In this document: piece by piece, positions 50,344-58,332 of the stretch | Layout: each line of letters opens with the position of its first letter | How positions within the stretch are numbered: the stretch's first letter is position 1 | NCBI GenBank assembly: GCA_044374195.1 | Contig: JBILOY010000001.1 | Span: 177,979 to 241,978 of the forward strand | Reading direction: 5' to 3' | Source: CAIKZY01 sp044374195 | GTDB taxonomy: Bacteria > Actinomycetota > Actinomycetes > S36-B12 | DNA: 64,000 nucleotides | Notes under the pieces: model-generated | Told to the model about the DNA's origin: nothing | What the model saw: the letters and a program-made list of their open reading frames with translations, nothing else | Databases searched by the model: none | Translations under genes and position numbers: made by a program

Positions 50344-51015
50344 ATGTTCAAGCGCATTCGATCGACCATGTCCTCCCTGGCCAAGAACTGGGGCATGACC
50401 CAGAAGGTCTACCGAGCCCTGCCACTCGAGGTAGCCGGTTTCTTCATTGCGGGTGCCTTGGTCATCGGCCTGCCGCTCTACTTCTTCCTGGGCTGGATCA
50501 CTGCGCTCATCGCAGCGATTCCGGCCGGTCTGCTTGCTGGCACCTTCTGGTTCAGCCGCCGAGCAATGAAGGCTGCCTACAAGCAGATCGAGGGCCAGCC
50601 CGGCGCCGCCGGCGCTGTAGTCGGCTCCATGCGCGGCGGCTGGATCGTCACCCCTGGAGTTGCTGTCAGCAAGCAGCAAGATCTCATCACCCGGGTTGTC
50701 GGCAAGCCCGGCGTCATCTTGATCGGCGAAGGATCCCCCACGCGCGTTGAGCATCTGCTTGCCACCGAGCGCAAGAAGACCGCCCGCTGGCTGCCCGAAA
50801 CCCCGATCTATGACATGCAGGTGGGCATGGAGGCGGGCCAGATTCCGCTCATGAAGCTGCAGCGCGAGCTCTCCAAGTTGCCCCGCAACCTTCGTGGTGG
50901 CGAGATCACTGAGGTTCGTCGTCGCCTTGATGCCCTCGGAGGTGCAGCGGGTGCGCTGCCGATTCCCAAGGGGCCCATGCCGACCAGTGCAAGGTCGGTT
51001 CGCCGACCGCGCTAG
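50344..51015 (+). CDS. DUF4191 membrane protein
   Basis: A 223-residue actinobacterial protein (Rv2219 type). After a basic N-terminus there are two membrane helices (about residues 28-75), then a cytosolic domain with YKQIEGQPGAAGAVVGSMRGGW and RVVGKPGVILIGEG. The tail is rich in Pro and Arg. Function is unknown; its place after lipA and beside glnA is conserved in many actinobacteria. It ends in a CTAG overlap with the RDD gene. Confidence 0.85.
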   Translation: MFKRIRSTMSSLAKNWGMTQKVYRALPLEVAGFFIAGALVIGLPLYFFLGWITALIAAIPAGLLAGTFWFSRRAMKAAYKQIEGQPGAAGAVVGSMRGGWIVTPGVAVSKQQDLITRVVGKPGVILIGEGSPTRVEHLLATERKKTARWLPETPIYDMQVGMEAGQIPLMKLQRELSKLPRNLRGGEITEVRRRLDALGGAAGALPIPKGPMPTSARSVRRPR

Positions 51016-51419
51016 TTTTTTCGAAAAACCCGCGAACCGACGATGCGGTCGTGCAGGCCGCGACCGTCACTGTCATAGACCACGGCCGGAATCACCAGGC
51101 AGATAAGCAGGGTGCGCAGCGCTACTCGCCACAGCGAGAGCCGGCCGCCGTAGACGGTGAGCACACAGATCCCCAGGATTCGCTGGCCGAATGAGGCGGT
51201 GGTGAGCCAGGTCAAGATGATGACCTCGAGGGCGAAGATTCCCAGGATCCCGAAGCTCGACTCTGGCGATCCGTACGTGGCTCCGCGGAAGATCAGAAGT
51301 GAGAGCAGGGAACTGGCTGCCCAATCGATGATGATCGCCCCCGCCCGGCGACCGAGACCAGCCGGTTGACCTGGGACTCCAGAGGCTCCTGGGGCTGGCA
51401 CGTTCGCCTGGGACATCAC
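51012..51419 (-). CDS. RDD-family membrane protein
   Basis: A 135-residue protein with a Pro/Ala/Gly-rich cytosolic start, the RDD core (GLGRRAGAIIIDWAASSLL, with Arg-Asp, then SFGQRILGICVL) and two or three membrane helices. Some RDD proteins exchange Na+ or K+ for H+; here the role is unknown. The GTG at 51419 is supported by a -10 at the right distance, although the ATG one codon later also follows AGGGG. Confidence 0.8.
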   Translation of the reverse strand: MMSQANVPAPGASGVPGQPAGLGRRAGAIIIDWAASSLLSLLIFRGATYGSPESSFGILGIFALEVIILTWLTTASFGQRILGICVLTVYGGRLSLWRVALRTLLICLVIPAVVYDSDGRGLHDRIVGSRVFRKN

Positions 51420-51425
51420 CCCTGA

Positions 51426-51431
51426 ACGCTA
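51426..51431 (-). promoter_or_regulatory. -10 box of RDD gene
   Basis: TAGCGT on the minus strand, 6 nt before the GTG at 51419. Confidence 0.45.
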
Positions 51432-51587
51432 GCGCCAGTCCGTTAACACGGCTGAAACATTCGAGATACGACCGCGATATTCACCCCCCGTACGGTTAGC
51501 CCTGTTCCGGTGGCAACCGCCACCACGCGAGGCGAAGTACCCCATACAGGTATACGAGGCGGCACCCCACAGGGTGCAGGAGGAAAT

Positions 51588-53012
51588 ATGTTCAAGAATT
51601 CAGATGAGCTCTTCAACTTCATCAAGAAGGAAGACGTCAAGTTCGTCGACGTCCGATTTATCGACCTGCCCGGCGTCATGCAGCACTTCAACATGCCTGT
51701 CTCGGGTTTCACGAAGGATGTCTACGACGAGGGCCTGATGTTCGATGGTTCCTCAATCCGCGGTTTCCAGGCGATCCACGAATCCGACATGAAGCTGATC
51801 CCGGACCCCACCAGCGCGTTCCTTGATCCGTTCCGCGAGAACAAGACCCTCGTCGTGAACTTCTCGATCCGCGATCCGTTCACGAACGAGCAGTACTCGC
51901 GCGATCCCCGCAACGTCGCAGCCAAGGCTGAGGCCTACCTCGCCTCGACCGGTATTGCCGACACGGTTTACTTCGGCGCAGAAGCCGAGTTCTACGTGTT
52001 CGACGACGTGCGCTTCGACACCAACCAGCACGAGAGCTACTACCACATCGATTCCATCGAAGGTAAGTGGAACACGGGCCGCAAGGAAGAGGGCGGCAAT
52101 CTCGGCTACAAGACCCCCTACAAGGGTGGCTACTTCCCGGTTCCGCCGGTCGATCACTTCGCCGACATCCGCGACGAAATGGTGAACGTCATGCTCGCCG
52201 CTGGTCTTGATGTCGAGCGCTCGCACCATGAGGTCGGCACCGCGGGCCAGGGCGAGATCAACTACAAGTTCAACACGCTGACCCGTGCCGCCGACGAGAT
52301 AATGCTCTTCAAGTACATCGTGAAGAACGTCGCCTGGAAGTTCGGCAAGTCCGCGACCTTCATGCCGAAGCCGCTCTTCGGCGACAACGGCTCGGGCATG
52401 CACTGCCACCAGTCGCTCTGGAAGAACGGCGAACCGCTGTTCTACGACGAGCTCGGCTACGGCGGTCTCTCCGACATCGCACGCTGGTACATCGGTGGCC
52501 TGCTGCACCATGCACCGTCGCTGCTGGCCTTCACCAACCCGACCGTGAACTCGTACCACCGCCTGGTTCCTGGCTACGAAGCTCCGGTCAACCTGGTGTA
52601 CTCGGCACGTAACCGCTCGGCTTGCATCCGTATCCCGGTCACCGGCACCTCGCCGAAGGCTAAGCGCATCGAGTTCCGCGTTCCAGATCCGTCCTGCAAC
52701 CCCTACCTGGCCTTCGCAGCACAGCTGATGGCGGGCATCGACGGCATCAAGAACAAGATCGAGCCCCTCGCACCCGTCGACAAGGATCTCTACGAGCTCC
52801 CGCCGGACGAGATGGCAAACATCCCGCAGGTTCCCGGTTCGCTCTCCGCGGTGCTCGATGCACTTGAGGCGGATAACGAGTACCTGCAGGCGGGCGGCGT
52901 GTTCCCGGCCGATCTCATCGAGACCTGGATCGAGTACAAGCGCACCAAAGAGGTCGATCCGATTCGTCTGCGTCCGCATCCGCACGAGTTCGAGCTGTAC
53001 TACGACATCTAA
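51588..53012 (+). CDS. glnA: glutamine synthetase, type I (adenylylated)
   Basis: Main ammonia-assimilating enzyme, 474 residues, forming a dodecamer. FDGSSIRGF, the metal site AEAEFYVFDDV, HEVGTAGQGEIN, the ATP site KPLFGDNGSGMHCHQSLW, RIEFRVPDPSCNPYLA and the adenylylation site DKDLYELPP with its Tyr. AGGAGGAAAT stands 2 nt before the ATG at 51588. The in-frame extension to 51510 is untranslated leader. The adenylylation Tyr together with glnE downstream shows covalent control. Confidence 0.97.
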   Translation: MFKNSDELFNFIKKEDVKFVDVRFIDLPGVMQHFNMPVSGFTKDVYDEGLMFDGSSIRGFQAIHESDMKLIPDPTSAFLDPFRENKTLVVNFSIRDPFTNEQYSRDPRNVAAKAEAYLASTGIADTVYFGAEAEFYVFDDVRFDTNQHESYYHIDSIEGKWNTGRKEEGGNLGYKTPYKGGYFPVPPVDHFADIRDEMVNVMLAAGLDVERSHHEVGTAGQGEINYKFNTLTRAADEIMLFKYIVKNVAWKFGKSATFMPKPLFGDNGSGMHCHQSLWKNGEPLFYDELGYGGLSDIARWYIGGLLHHAPSLLAFTNPTVNSYHRLVPGYEAPVNLVYSARNRSACIRIPVTGTSPKAKRIEFRVPDPSCNPYLAFAAQLMAGIDGIKNKIEPLAPVDKDLYELPPDEMANIPQVPGSLSAVLDALEADNEYLQAGGVFPADLIETWIEYKRTKEVDPIRLRPHPHEFELYYDI

Positions 53013-53059
53013 AACAAGCTCCCTTCGCGTCGATTCGCCTCGCGCGCACGGGAATATGC

Positions 53060-53087
53060 AGGGCGGGTCACTTCGGTGGCCCGCTCT
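53060..53087 (+). terminator. terminator after glnA
   Basis: A stem AGGGCGGGTCAC with TTCG loop (53072-53075) and GTGGCCCGCTCT, 12 pairs with two G-U, followed by GTTCTTGTTC. Transcripts of glnA and, weakly, glnE could end here. Confidence 0.75.
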
Positions 53088-53095
53088 GTTCTTGT

Positions 53096-56000
53096 TCACA
53101 CCTCGTCGACGACTCCGTAGAAGACGCGATCGACAACGCCTCGCGCACGCCTGGTGATGCGCCGGTAGTCATCGACTAACCGCCCCGAATCCCCCGGCGG
53201 GTAACCGAGCACGTAGCCCACGCCCGCAAGCTCCTTCACGTCGGTGCTCAGCATGTCGGAGGGCATGCCGCGCACGAGCATGGCGGCATTTCGTACCGCA
53301 GTGGCAAATAGCCAAGCGCTGCGCAGTTCAGTGGCATCGCTGCGGACGATCAACCCGAGATCCTCGAGTTCATCCAAGGCGCGGAGGGTATTCGTGGTGC
53401 GCAGGCTCGGGTACTCATGGCCGTGCTGCATCTGCAGCAGCTGCACGACCCATTCGACATCGCTGAGTCCGCCTCGACCGAGCTTTGTATGCAGGGTTGA
53501 ATCGGCGCCACGAGGCAGTCGCTCGGATTCCATCCGAGCCTTGAGGCGGCGAATCTCGCGCACGTCAGTGTCTGGCAGGCCTCCGTCGGGGTAACGCAAC
53601 GGCTCGATGAGCTCAATGAAGCGAGCACCCAGATCGGCATCACCTGCCGCCACGAAGGCGCGCAGCAGCGCCTGCGCCTCCCAGGCCGACGACCACCGCT
53701 CGTAATAAGCCGCAAATGACGCGAGCGAGCGCACGAGCGGGCCGTTCTTGCCCTCAGGGCGAAGGCCTGCATCGATATCCAAAGGCGGATCACTACTCGG
53801 CGCCATCAGACGGGTGCGCAGGTCATTGGCGACCTGGAACGCGGCCTGATTGGCCTCGGTCTCATCAGCGCCGTCATTGGCCTCATAGACGAACATGACA
53901 TCGGCATCACTGCCGAAGCCGAGTTCGAGACCACCGAATCGGCCCATGCTGATCACGGTGAAGCGCATAGGCAGCGGGCGACCCCACTCCCCCTCGAGAT
54001 GTCGAATGACAGACCGCAGTGCGCCCTCGACGGTTGCCGAGGCGATGTCAGTGAGCGCCGGCCCGGCGATGTCGACCACAAGCGGATCGGAGCCACCAAG
54101 GAGGTCGGCTGCGGCCACGCGGAACAGTTCACGCCTTCGCAGTGATCGAACCGCGGCAACAGAATTCTCGATGTCGTCATGTCGCTCAGCTGCAGAGAGC
54201 GCCTCTGCGTCGAGGGCAGCCTTCGAGCGAGGCACCAAATCCGCGTCATCGGCGAGCAGAGAGACGGACTCTGGCGCGCGCAGGAGCAGATCTGTGGCGT
54301 ACCGGCTGCTGGCCAGGATGCGGGCCATTCGCTCTGCAGCCGACGACTCATCGCGCAGGAGGCGGAGGTACCAGTGGGTCGAACCGAGGGCGTCACTAAC
54401 ACGACGAAAGCCGAGCAGACCGGAATCGGGATCAGGGGCGTCGGCGAACCAGCCGAGCATGACGGGCAGCAGTGTTCGCTGAATCGCTGCTCGTCGACTT
54501 ACCCCGGAGGTCAACGCCTCCAAGTGGCGTAGCGCCCCAACAGGGTCGATGTATCCGAGGGCCTGAAGTCGTTGCTCGGCGGCCTGCGGTGTCAGACGTG
54601 CCTCACCTGCGTCGAGTCGGGCGACGGCGGCCAGCAAGGGCCGATAGAAGAGCTTCTCGTGGATTCGGCGAACCTCACGGGCATGGCGACGCCACGCCTG
54701 CACGAGCTCAGTAACGGGCTCACCGCGAAAGCCCATCGAGCGTCCGAGCCTGCGCAGATCCCGCTCATCTTCGGGCATCGTGTGAGTGCGGCGAAGACGA
54801 TGCAGCTGGATTCGGTGCTCGAGCGTGCGCAGGAACTCGTAGGCGTCCGAGAGAGTGTGCGCATCGTCGCGACCGACGTAGCCCCACGTTGCTAGTGACT
54901 CCAGTGCGACAAGGGTCGTCGAGCTGCGAAGCATGACGTCACTGCGCCCATGCACCAGCTGGAGCAACTGCACCGAGAACTCGACATCGCGAAGACCACC
55001 AGGGCCGAGTTTGAGCTCTCGCTCGGCGAGGCGTGGCGGAAGGTGCTGCTCGACCCTGCGACGCATGGCCTGGACATCCTCGACGAACCCTGGGTGATCG
55101 GCGGCGCTCCAGACGAAGGGAGCGATCGCATCAACGTACCGCTCACCCAGCTCGCGATCACCGGCGCAATAGCGGGCCTTCAGCAGGGCCTGGAACTCCC
55201 AGGTCTTGGCCCAGCGCTCGTAATAGCCGACATGCGAGCGCAATGTGCGCACGAGGGCGCCTTGCTTACCCTCGGGACGAAGATTCGGGTCTACCTCCCA
55301 GATGGAGCCCTCAGTAGTCGGGTGATTGCAGGCGCGCATGAGACCGGTGGCGAGCAGTGTCGCGGTGCGCAGTGCACCCTCCTCCTCGGAATCACTCCAG
55401 GGTTCAGCGACGAAGATGACATCGACGTCGCTGACGTAATTGAGTTCGCGGCCTCCGCACTTGCCCATGCCGATCACCGAGATGCGGCACGAAGCCGCGT
55501 TCTCGGGAAGTCCTGCTCGGGCGATAGCTAGGCCGGCCTCGAGCACGGCATCGGCGAGATCGGAGAGCCAGCTCGCCACGACACCCATCGGTGCAAGGCC
55601 AACGAGATCTCGTGCGGCGATGCCCAGCAACTGCTCTCGGTAAGCGATGCGCAGAGCATCGAGTGCCGAGACATCGTCGGATGACGCCACCGGTTCGGGT
55701 ACGTGCGGGTCAGCCCCGACTGCGCGTAGGAGGGTCTCACGCACCGCCTTGGCGCCGGGTGCCTGGGCGATGCGCTCACCGTCGGCCAGAACTTGCCATT
55801 GCTCGGGATGGCGTATCAAGAACTCGCCGAGGGCCTCCGACATTCCGAGTACGTCGATCAGGCGTCGGCCGACATCGGGCTCAGCAGTCACTGTCGAGAT
55901 CACGCGCGCACGCAGTTGTGGTGAGCACGACTCCAGGAAGCGAGCGAGCAGTCGCAAAGCCTGATCAGGATCAGCGGCAAGGGAAAGGTCGGCAAGGAGA

Positions 56001-56122
56001 TCGTGCTCGTCGCCGGAGTCTGCAAGCGCAGCCACCACAGGGGTCTCGAGTAGTTCCCGAGCGACGTCAAGATCAGTGAGGCCGGCGCGGGCGAGCTGGC
56101 CGACAGACCATTCAGCGGCCAT
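53096..56122 (-). CDS. glnE: glutamine synthetase adenylyltransferase/deadenylase
   Basis: A 1008-residue two-headed nucleotidyltransferase. The N-terminal head (deadenylylase) has GMGKCGGRELNYVSDVDV; the C-terminal head (adenylylase) has SMGRFGGLELGFGSDADV. Both keep the paired Asp. Each is followed by its GlnD-type helical domain with GPGGLRDVEF and GRGGLSDVEW. It sets GlnA activity by AMP on the Tyr in DLYELPP. A TAGGCT box at 56154-56159 and GGTGAGG before the ATG give a short leader. It is convergent with glnA. Confidence 0.96.
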   Translation of the reverse strand: MAAEWSVGQLARAGLTDLDVARELLETPVVAALADSGDEHDLLADLSLAADPDQALRLLARFLESCSPQLRARVISTVTAEPDVGRRLIDVLGMSEALGEFLIRHPEQWQVLADGERIAQAPGAKAVRETLLRAVGADPHVPEPVASSDDVSALDALRIAYREQLLGIAARDLVGLAPMGVVASWLSDLADAVLEAGLAIARAGLPENAASCRISVIGMGKCGGRELNYVSDVDVIFVAEPWSDSEEEGALRTATLLATGLMRACNHPTTEGSIWEVDPNLRPEGKQGALVRTLRSHVGYYERWAKTWEFQALLKARYCAGDRELGERYVDAIAPFVWSAADHPGFVEDVQAMRRRVEQHLPPRLAERELKLGPGGLRDVEFSVQLLQLVHGRSDVMLRSSTTLVALESLATWGYVGRDDAHTLSDAYEFLRTLEHRIQLHRLRRTHTMPEDERDLRRLGRSMGFRGEPVTELVQAWRRHAREVRRIHEKLFYRPLLAAVARLDAGEARLTPQAAEQRLQALGYIDPVGALRHLEALTSGVSRRAAIQRTLLPVMLGWFADAPDPDSGLLGFRRVSDALGSTHWYLRLLRDESSAAERMARILASSRYATDLLLRAPESVSLLADDADLVPRSKAALDAEALSAAERHDDIENSVAAVRSLRRRELFRVAAADLLGGSDPLVVDIAGPALTDIASATVEGALRSVIRHLEGEWGRPLPMRFTVISMGRFGGLELGFGSDADVMFVYEANDGADETEANQAAFQVANDLRTRLMAPSSDPPLDIDAGLRPEGKNGPLVRSLASFAAYYERWSSAWEAQALLRAFVAAGDADLGARFIELIEPLRYPDGGLPDTDVREIRRLKARMESERLPRGADSTLHTKLGRGGLSDVEWVVQLLQMQHGHEYPSLRTTNTLRALDELEDLGLIVRSDATELRSAWLFATAVRNAAMLVRGMPSDMLSTDVKELAGVGYVLGYPPGDSGRLVDDYRRITRRARGVVDRVFYGVVDEV

Positions 56123-56173
56123 GCCTCACCGCCCGAAGGATGCTCACTCGTAGAGCCTACGGTGTGTTCGGTT

Positions 56174-56935
56174 CTAGGCCGTGCGCGAGCGGAAGTGCTC
56201 GAGAACGAGCTCGCCCCAGGCGTGGGACATAGGCCGCCAGGCAGCGACCAGCGAATCGGATGCTGCGGCAACGTTCTCGCCAGCGACCTTGACATCAATA
56301 CCGGCGCGCTCGAGCGCCTTGTCACCGTCGCTGAGTGGCACCCACCAGTTGAAGAGATCGCCATCGAGCTCGGGATGTAGCTGGAAGCCGTAGGCGTTGG
56401 CTCCGATTCGATAGCCCTGCACGCGGCAGGCTTCATTCGTGAGGAGCAAGGTTGCGCCCGGCGGGAGCACCGCCACGTGATCTTGATGCCACTGCGCAGC
56501 AGGAATGCTGCCCTCGGCGCCGATCGCGTTGATCACCGGATCTGCTGCGCCTTCGGCAGTGCGCTCGATGAAGCTGAGGCCAATCTCAGTCGTACCGCTG
56601 AGTTCGACCACACCATCGTTCGCCGCGGCGAGTAATTGTCCGCCCAGACATATTCCGAACACGGGGATCTCACGGGCTACGGCATCACGCAGGAGTGCGC
56701 GCTCAGCAGGCAACCACGGTGCGATGTCATCGTCATTGGCGCCCATACCGCCGCCCAGCGGGATCACGCCATCGACATCCACAGGAACCGACGACGGAAC
56801 GCTCTCGCCCTCGTCGGCACAGATCACGCGAATCTCAATGCCGAGCTCGGCTAGCCAGTCACCCACGAGCAGGGGCGGGTCTGTCAGGTCATTGCGGATG
56901 GCCAGCACAACTGGCCGCGCGGATTCAGAGGTCAC
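56174..56935 (-). CDS. class I glutamine amidotransferase-like protein
   Basis: A 253-residue GATase. The nucleophile Cys is in FGICLGGQLL and the His-Glu pair in GFQLHPELD; the triad is complete. No synthetase domain is attached, so it is either the amidase subunit of a partner or a gamma-glutamyl hydrolase of the PuuD type. Its GTG overlaps the stop of the second glutamine synthetase (GTGA), which suggests a pair like GlnA-type gamma-glutamylation followed by hydrolysis. The next gene in the same direction is glnE. Confidence 0.8.
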   Translation of the reverse strand: MTSESARPVVLAIRNDLTDPPLLVGDWLAELGIEIRVICADEGESVPSSVPVDVDGVIPLGGGMGANDDDIAPWLPAERALLRDAVAREIPVFGICLGGQLLAAANDGVVELSGTTEIGLSFIERTAEGAADPVINAIGAEGSIPAAQWHQDHVAVLPPGATLLLTNEACRVQGYRIGANAYGFQLHPELDGDLFNWWVPLSDGDKALERAGIDVKVAGENVAAASDSLVAAWRPMSHAWGELVLEHFRSRTA

Positions 56936-58269
56936 AACGTAGGAAGGTAGCGGTCGAGCTCCCAAGTAGTCACCTGGCGTCGGTACTCCTCCCACTCCGC
57001 GCGCTTATTGCGCAGGAAGAAGTCGAAGACGTGTTCGCCCAGGGTCTCGGCAACGAGTTCGGAACGCTCCATCGCCTGGATGGCCTGGTTCAGGCTCAGC
57101 GGCAGCGGCTTGAGTCCAATTGCGCGTCGCTCGGATTCTGTCAGGGCCCAGACGTCGTCCTCGGCGCCCGCGGGCAGTTCATAGCCCTCTTCAATGCCCT
57201 TGAGTCCGGCAGCCAGCATTACCGCGAAGGCGAGGTAGGGGTTGCACGCGCTGTCGAGGGAACGAACCTCGATGCGAGTGCTGTTGCCCTTCGAGGGCTT
57301 GTACATCGGTACGCGGATGAGCGCCGAGCGGTTGTTGTGACCCCAGCAGATCCACGCGGGTGCCTCGGCACCACCGGTGAGGCGCTTGTAGGAGTTCACC
57401 CACTGGTTGGTGACCGCGGTGATCTCGGGGGCGTGCGTGATCAGGCCCGCGATGAATGAGCGTGCGACCTTGGAGAGCTGGTACGGAGCACCCGGCTCGA
57501 AGAACGCATTTCGATCGCCTTCGAAGAGTGAGAGATGAGTGTGCATGCCCGAGCCCGGGTGATCGGTGAAGGGCTTGGGCATGAACGACGCGTAGAGACC
57601 CTGTTCGAGTGCGACTTCCTGCACGACGAGACGGAAAGCCATCAGGTTGTCAGCGGTGGTCAGCGCATCGGCGTAGCGAAGGTCGATCTCCTGCTGACCG
57701 GGGCCGCCTTCGTGGTGGCTGTACTCAACCGAGATGCCCATGGCCTCGAGCATGGTGATTGCCTGGCGGCGGAAGTCGTGTGCAACACCGTTGGGAGCGT
57801 TGTCGAAGTATCCGTAGCGATCGATGGGCTCGGGAACGACACCTGGGCGCGGTGCTTCCTTGAACAGGTAGAACTCGACCTCGGGGTGGGTGTAAAAGGT
57901 GAAGCCGAGATCGGCAGCCTTGGACAGCGTGCGCTTGAGCACGTAACGCGGATCGGCATAGCTCGGTGCACCGTCGGGCATGAGGATGTCGCAGAACATG
58001 CGAGCAACACCCGGACCCTCACTGCGCCATGGCAACAACGAGAACGTGGCGGGGTCGGGCTTGACGAGCATGTCGGATTCGTAGACGCGAGCGAAGCCCT
58101 CGATGGCAGAACCGTCAAAGCCAATGCCCTCGGCGAAGGCACCCTCCAACTCGGCCGGCGCAATGGCGACCGACTTCAAGGTTCCGAGCACGTCGGTGAA
58201 CCACAGCCGCACGAAACGGATGTCACGCTCTTCAATGGTGCGGAGTACGAATTCGGCCTGCTTGTCCAT
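56932..58269 (-). CDS. glnA2: second glutamine synthetase-like enzyme (GlnA2 type)
   Basis: A 445-residue type I glutamine synthetase homologue. FDGSAIEGFARV, HPEVEFYLF, YSHHEGGPGQQEIDLRY, MPKPFTDHPGSGMHTHLSLF and RIEVRSLDSACNPYLAF are present. The adenylylation segment reads DDVWALTESERR without a Tyr at the usual place, so GlnE should not modify it. The position next to glnE matches M. tuberculosis glnA2. Such paralogues may make gamma-glutamyl polyamines or other amides. ATG at 58269 is preferred to the GTG at 58290. Confidence 0.9.
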   Translation of the reverse strand: MDKQAEFVLRTIEERDIRFVRLWFTDVLGTLKSVAIAPAELEGAFAEGIGFDGSAIEGFARVYESDMLVKPDPATFSLLPWRSEGPGVARMFCDILMPDGAPSYADPRYVLKRTLSKAADLGFTFYTHPEVEFYLFKEAPRPGVVPEPIDRYGYFDNAPNGVAHDFRRQAITMLEAMGISVEYSHHEGGPGQQEIDLRYADALTTADNLMAFRLVVQEVALEQGLYASFMPKPFTDHPGSGMHTHLSLFEGDRNAFFEPGAPYQLSKVARSFIAGLITHAPEITAVTNQWVNSYKRLTGGAEAPAWICWGHNNRSALIRVPMYKPSKGNSTRIEVRSLDSACNPYLAFAVMLAAGLKGIEEGYELPAGAEDDVWALTESERRAIGLKPLPLSLNQAIQAMERSELVAETLGEHVFDFFLRNKRAEWEEYRRQVTTWELDRYLPTL

Positions 58270-58320
58270 GTCTCCAGTGTCCACCTTCACGTGTTACGAA
58301 TGGGTTAATTGCCGTGGGAG

Positions 58321-58326
58321 TACGCT
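58321..58326 (+). promoter_or_regulatory. -10 box of nadE
   Basis: TACGCT, 6 nt before the GTG at 58333. It favours that codon over the ATG two codons later. Confidence 0.45.
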
Positions 58327-58332
58327 CAAGAC

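Noticed and set aside
51753..53099. 448-codon open frame antisense to glnA
   Set aside because: Its composition (Val, Arg, Glu, Leu) is that of a complement of a biased gene; no recognisable motif.
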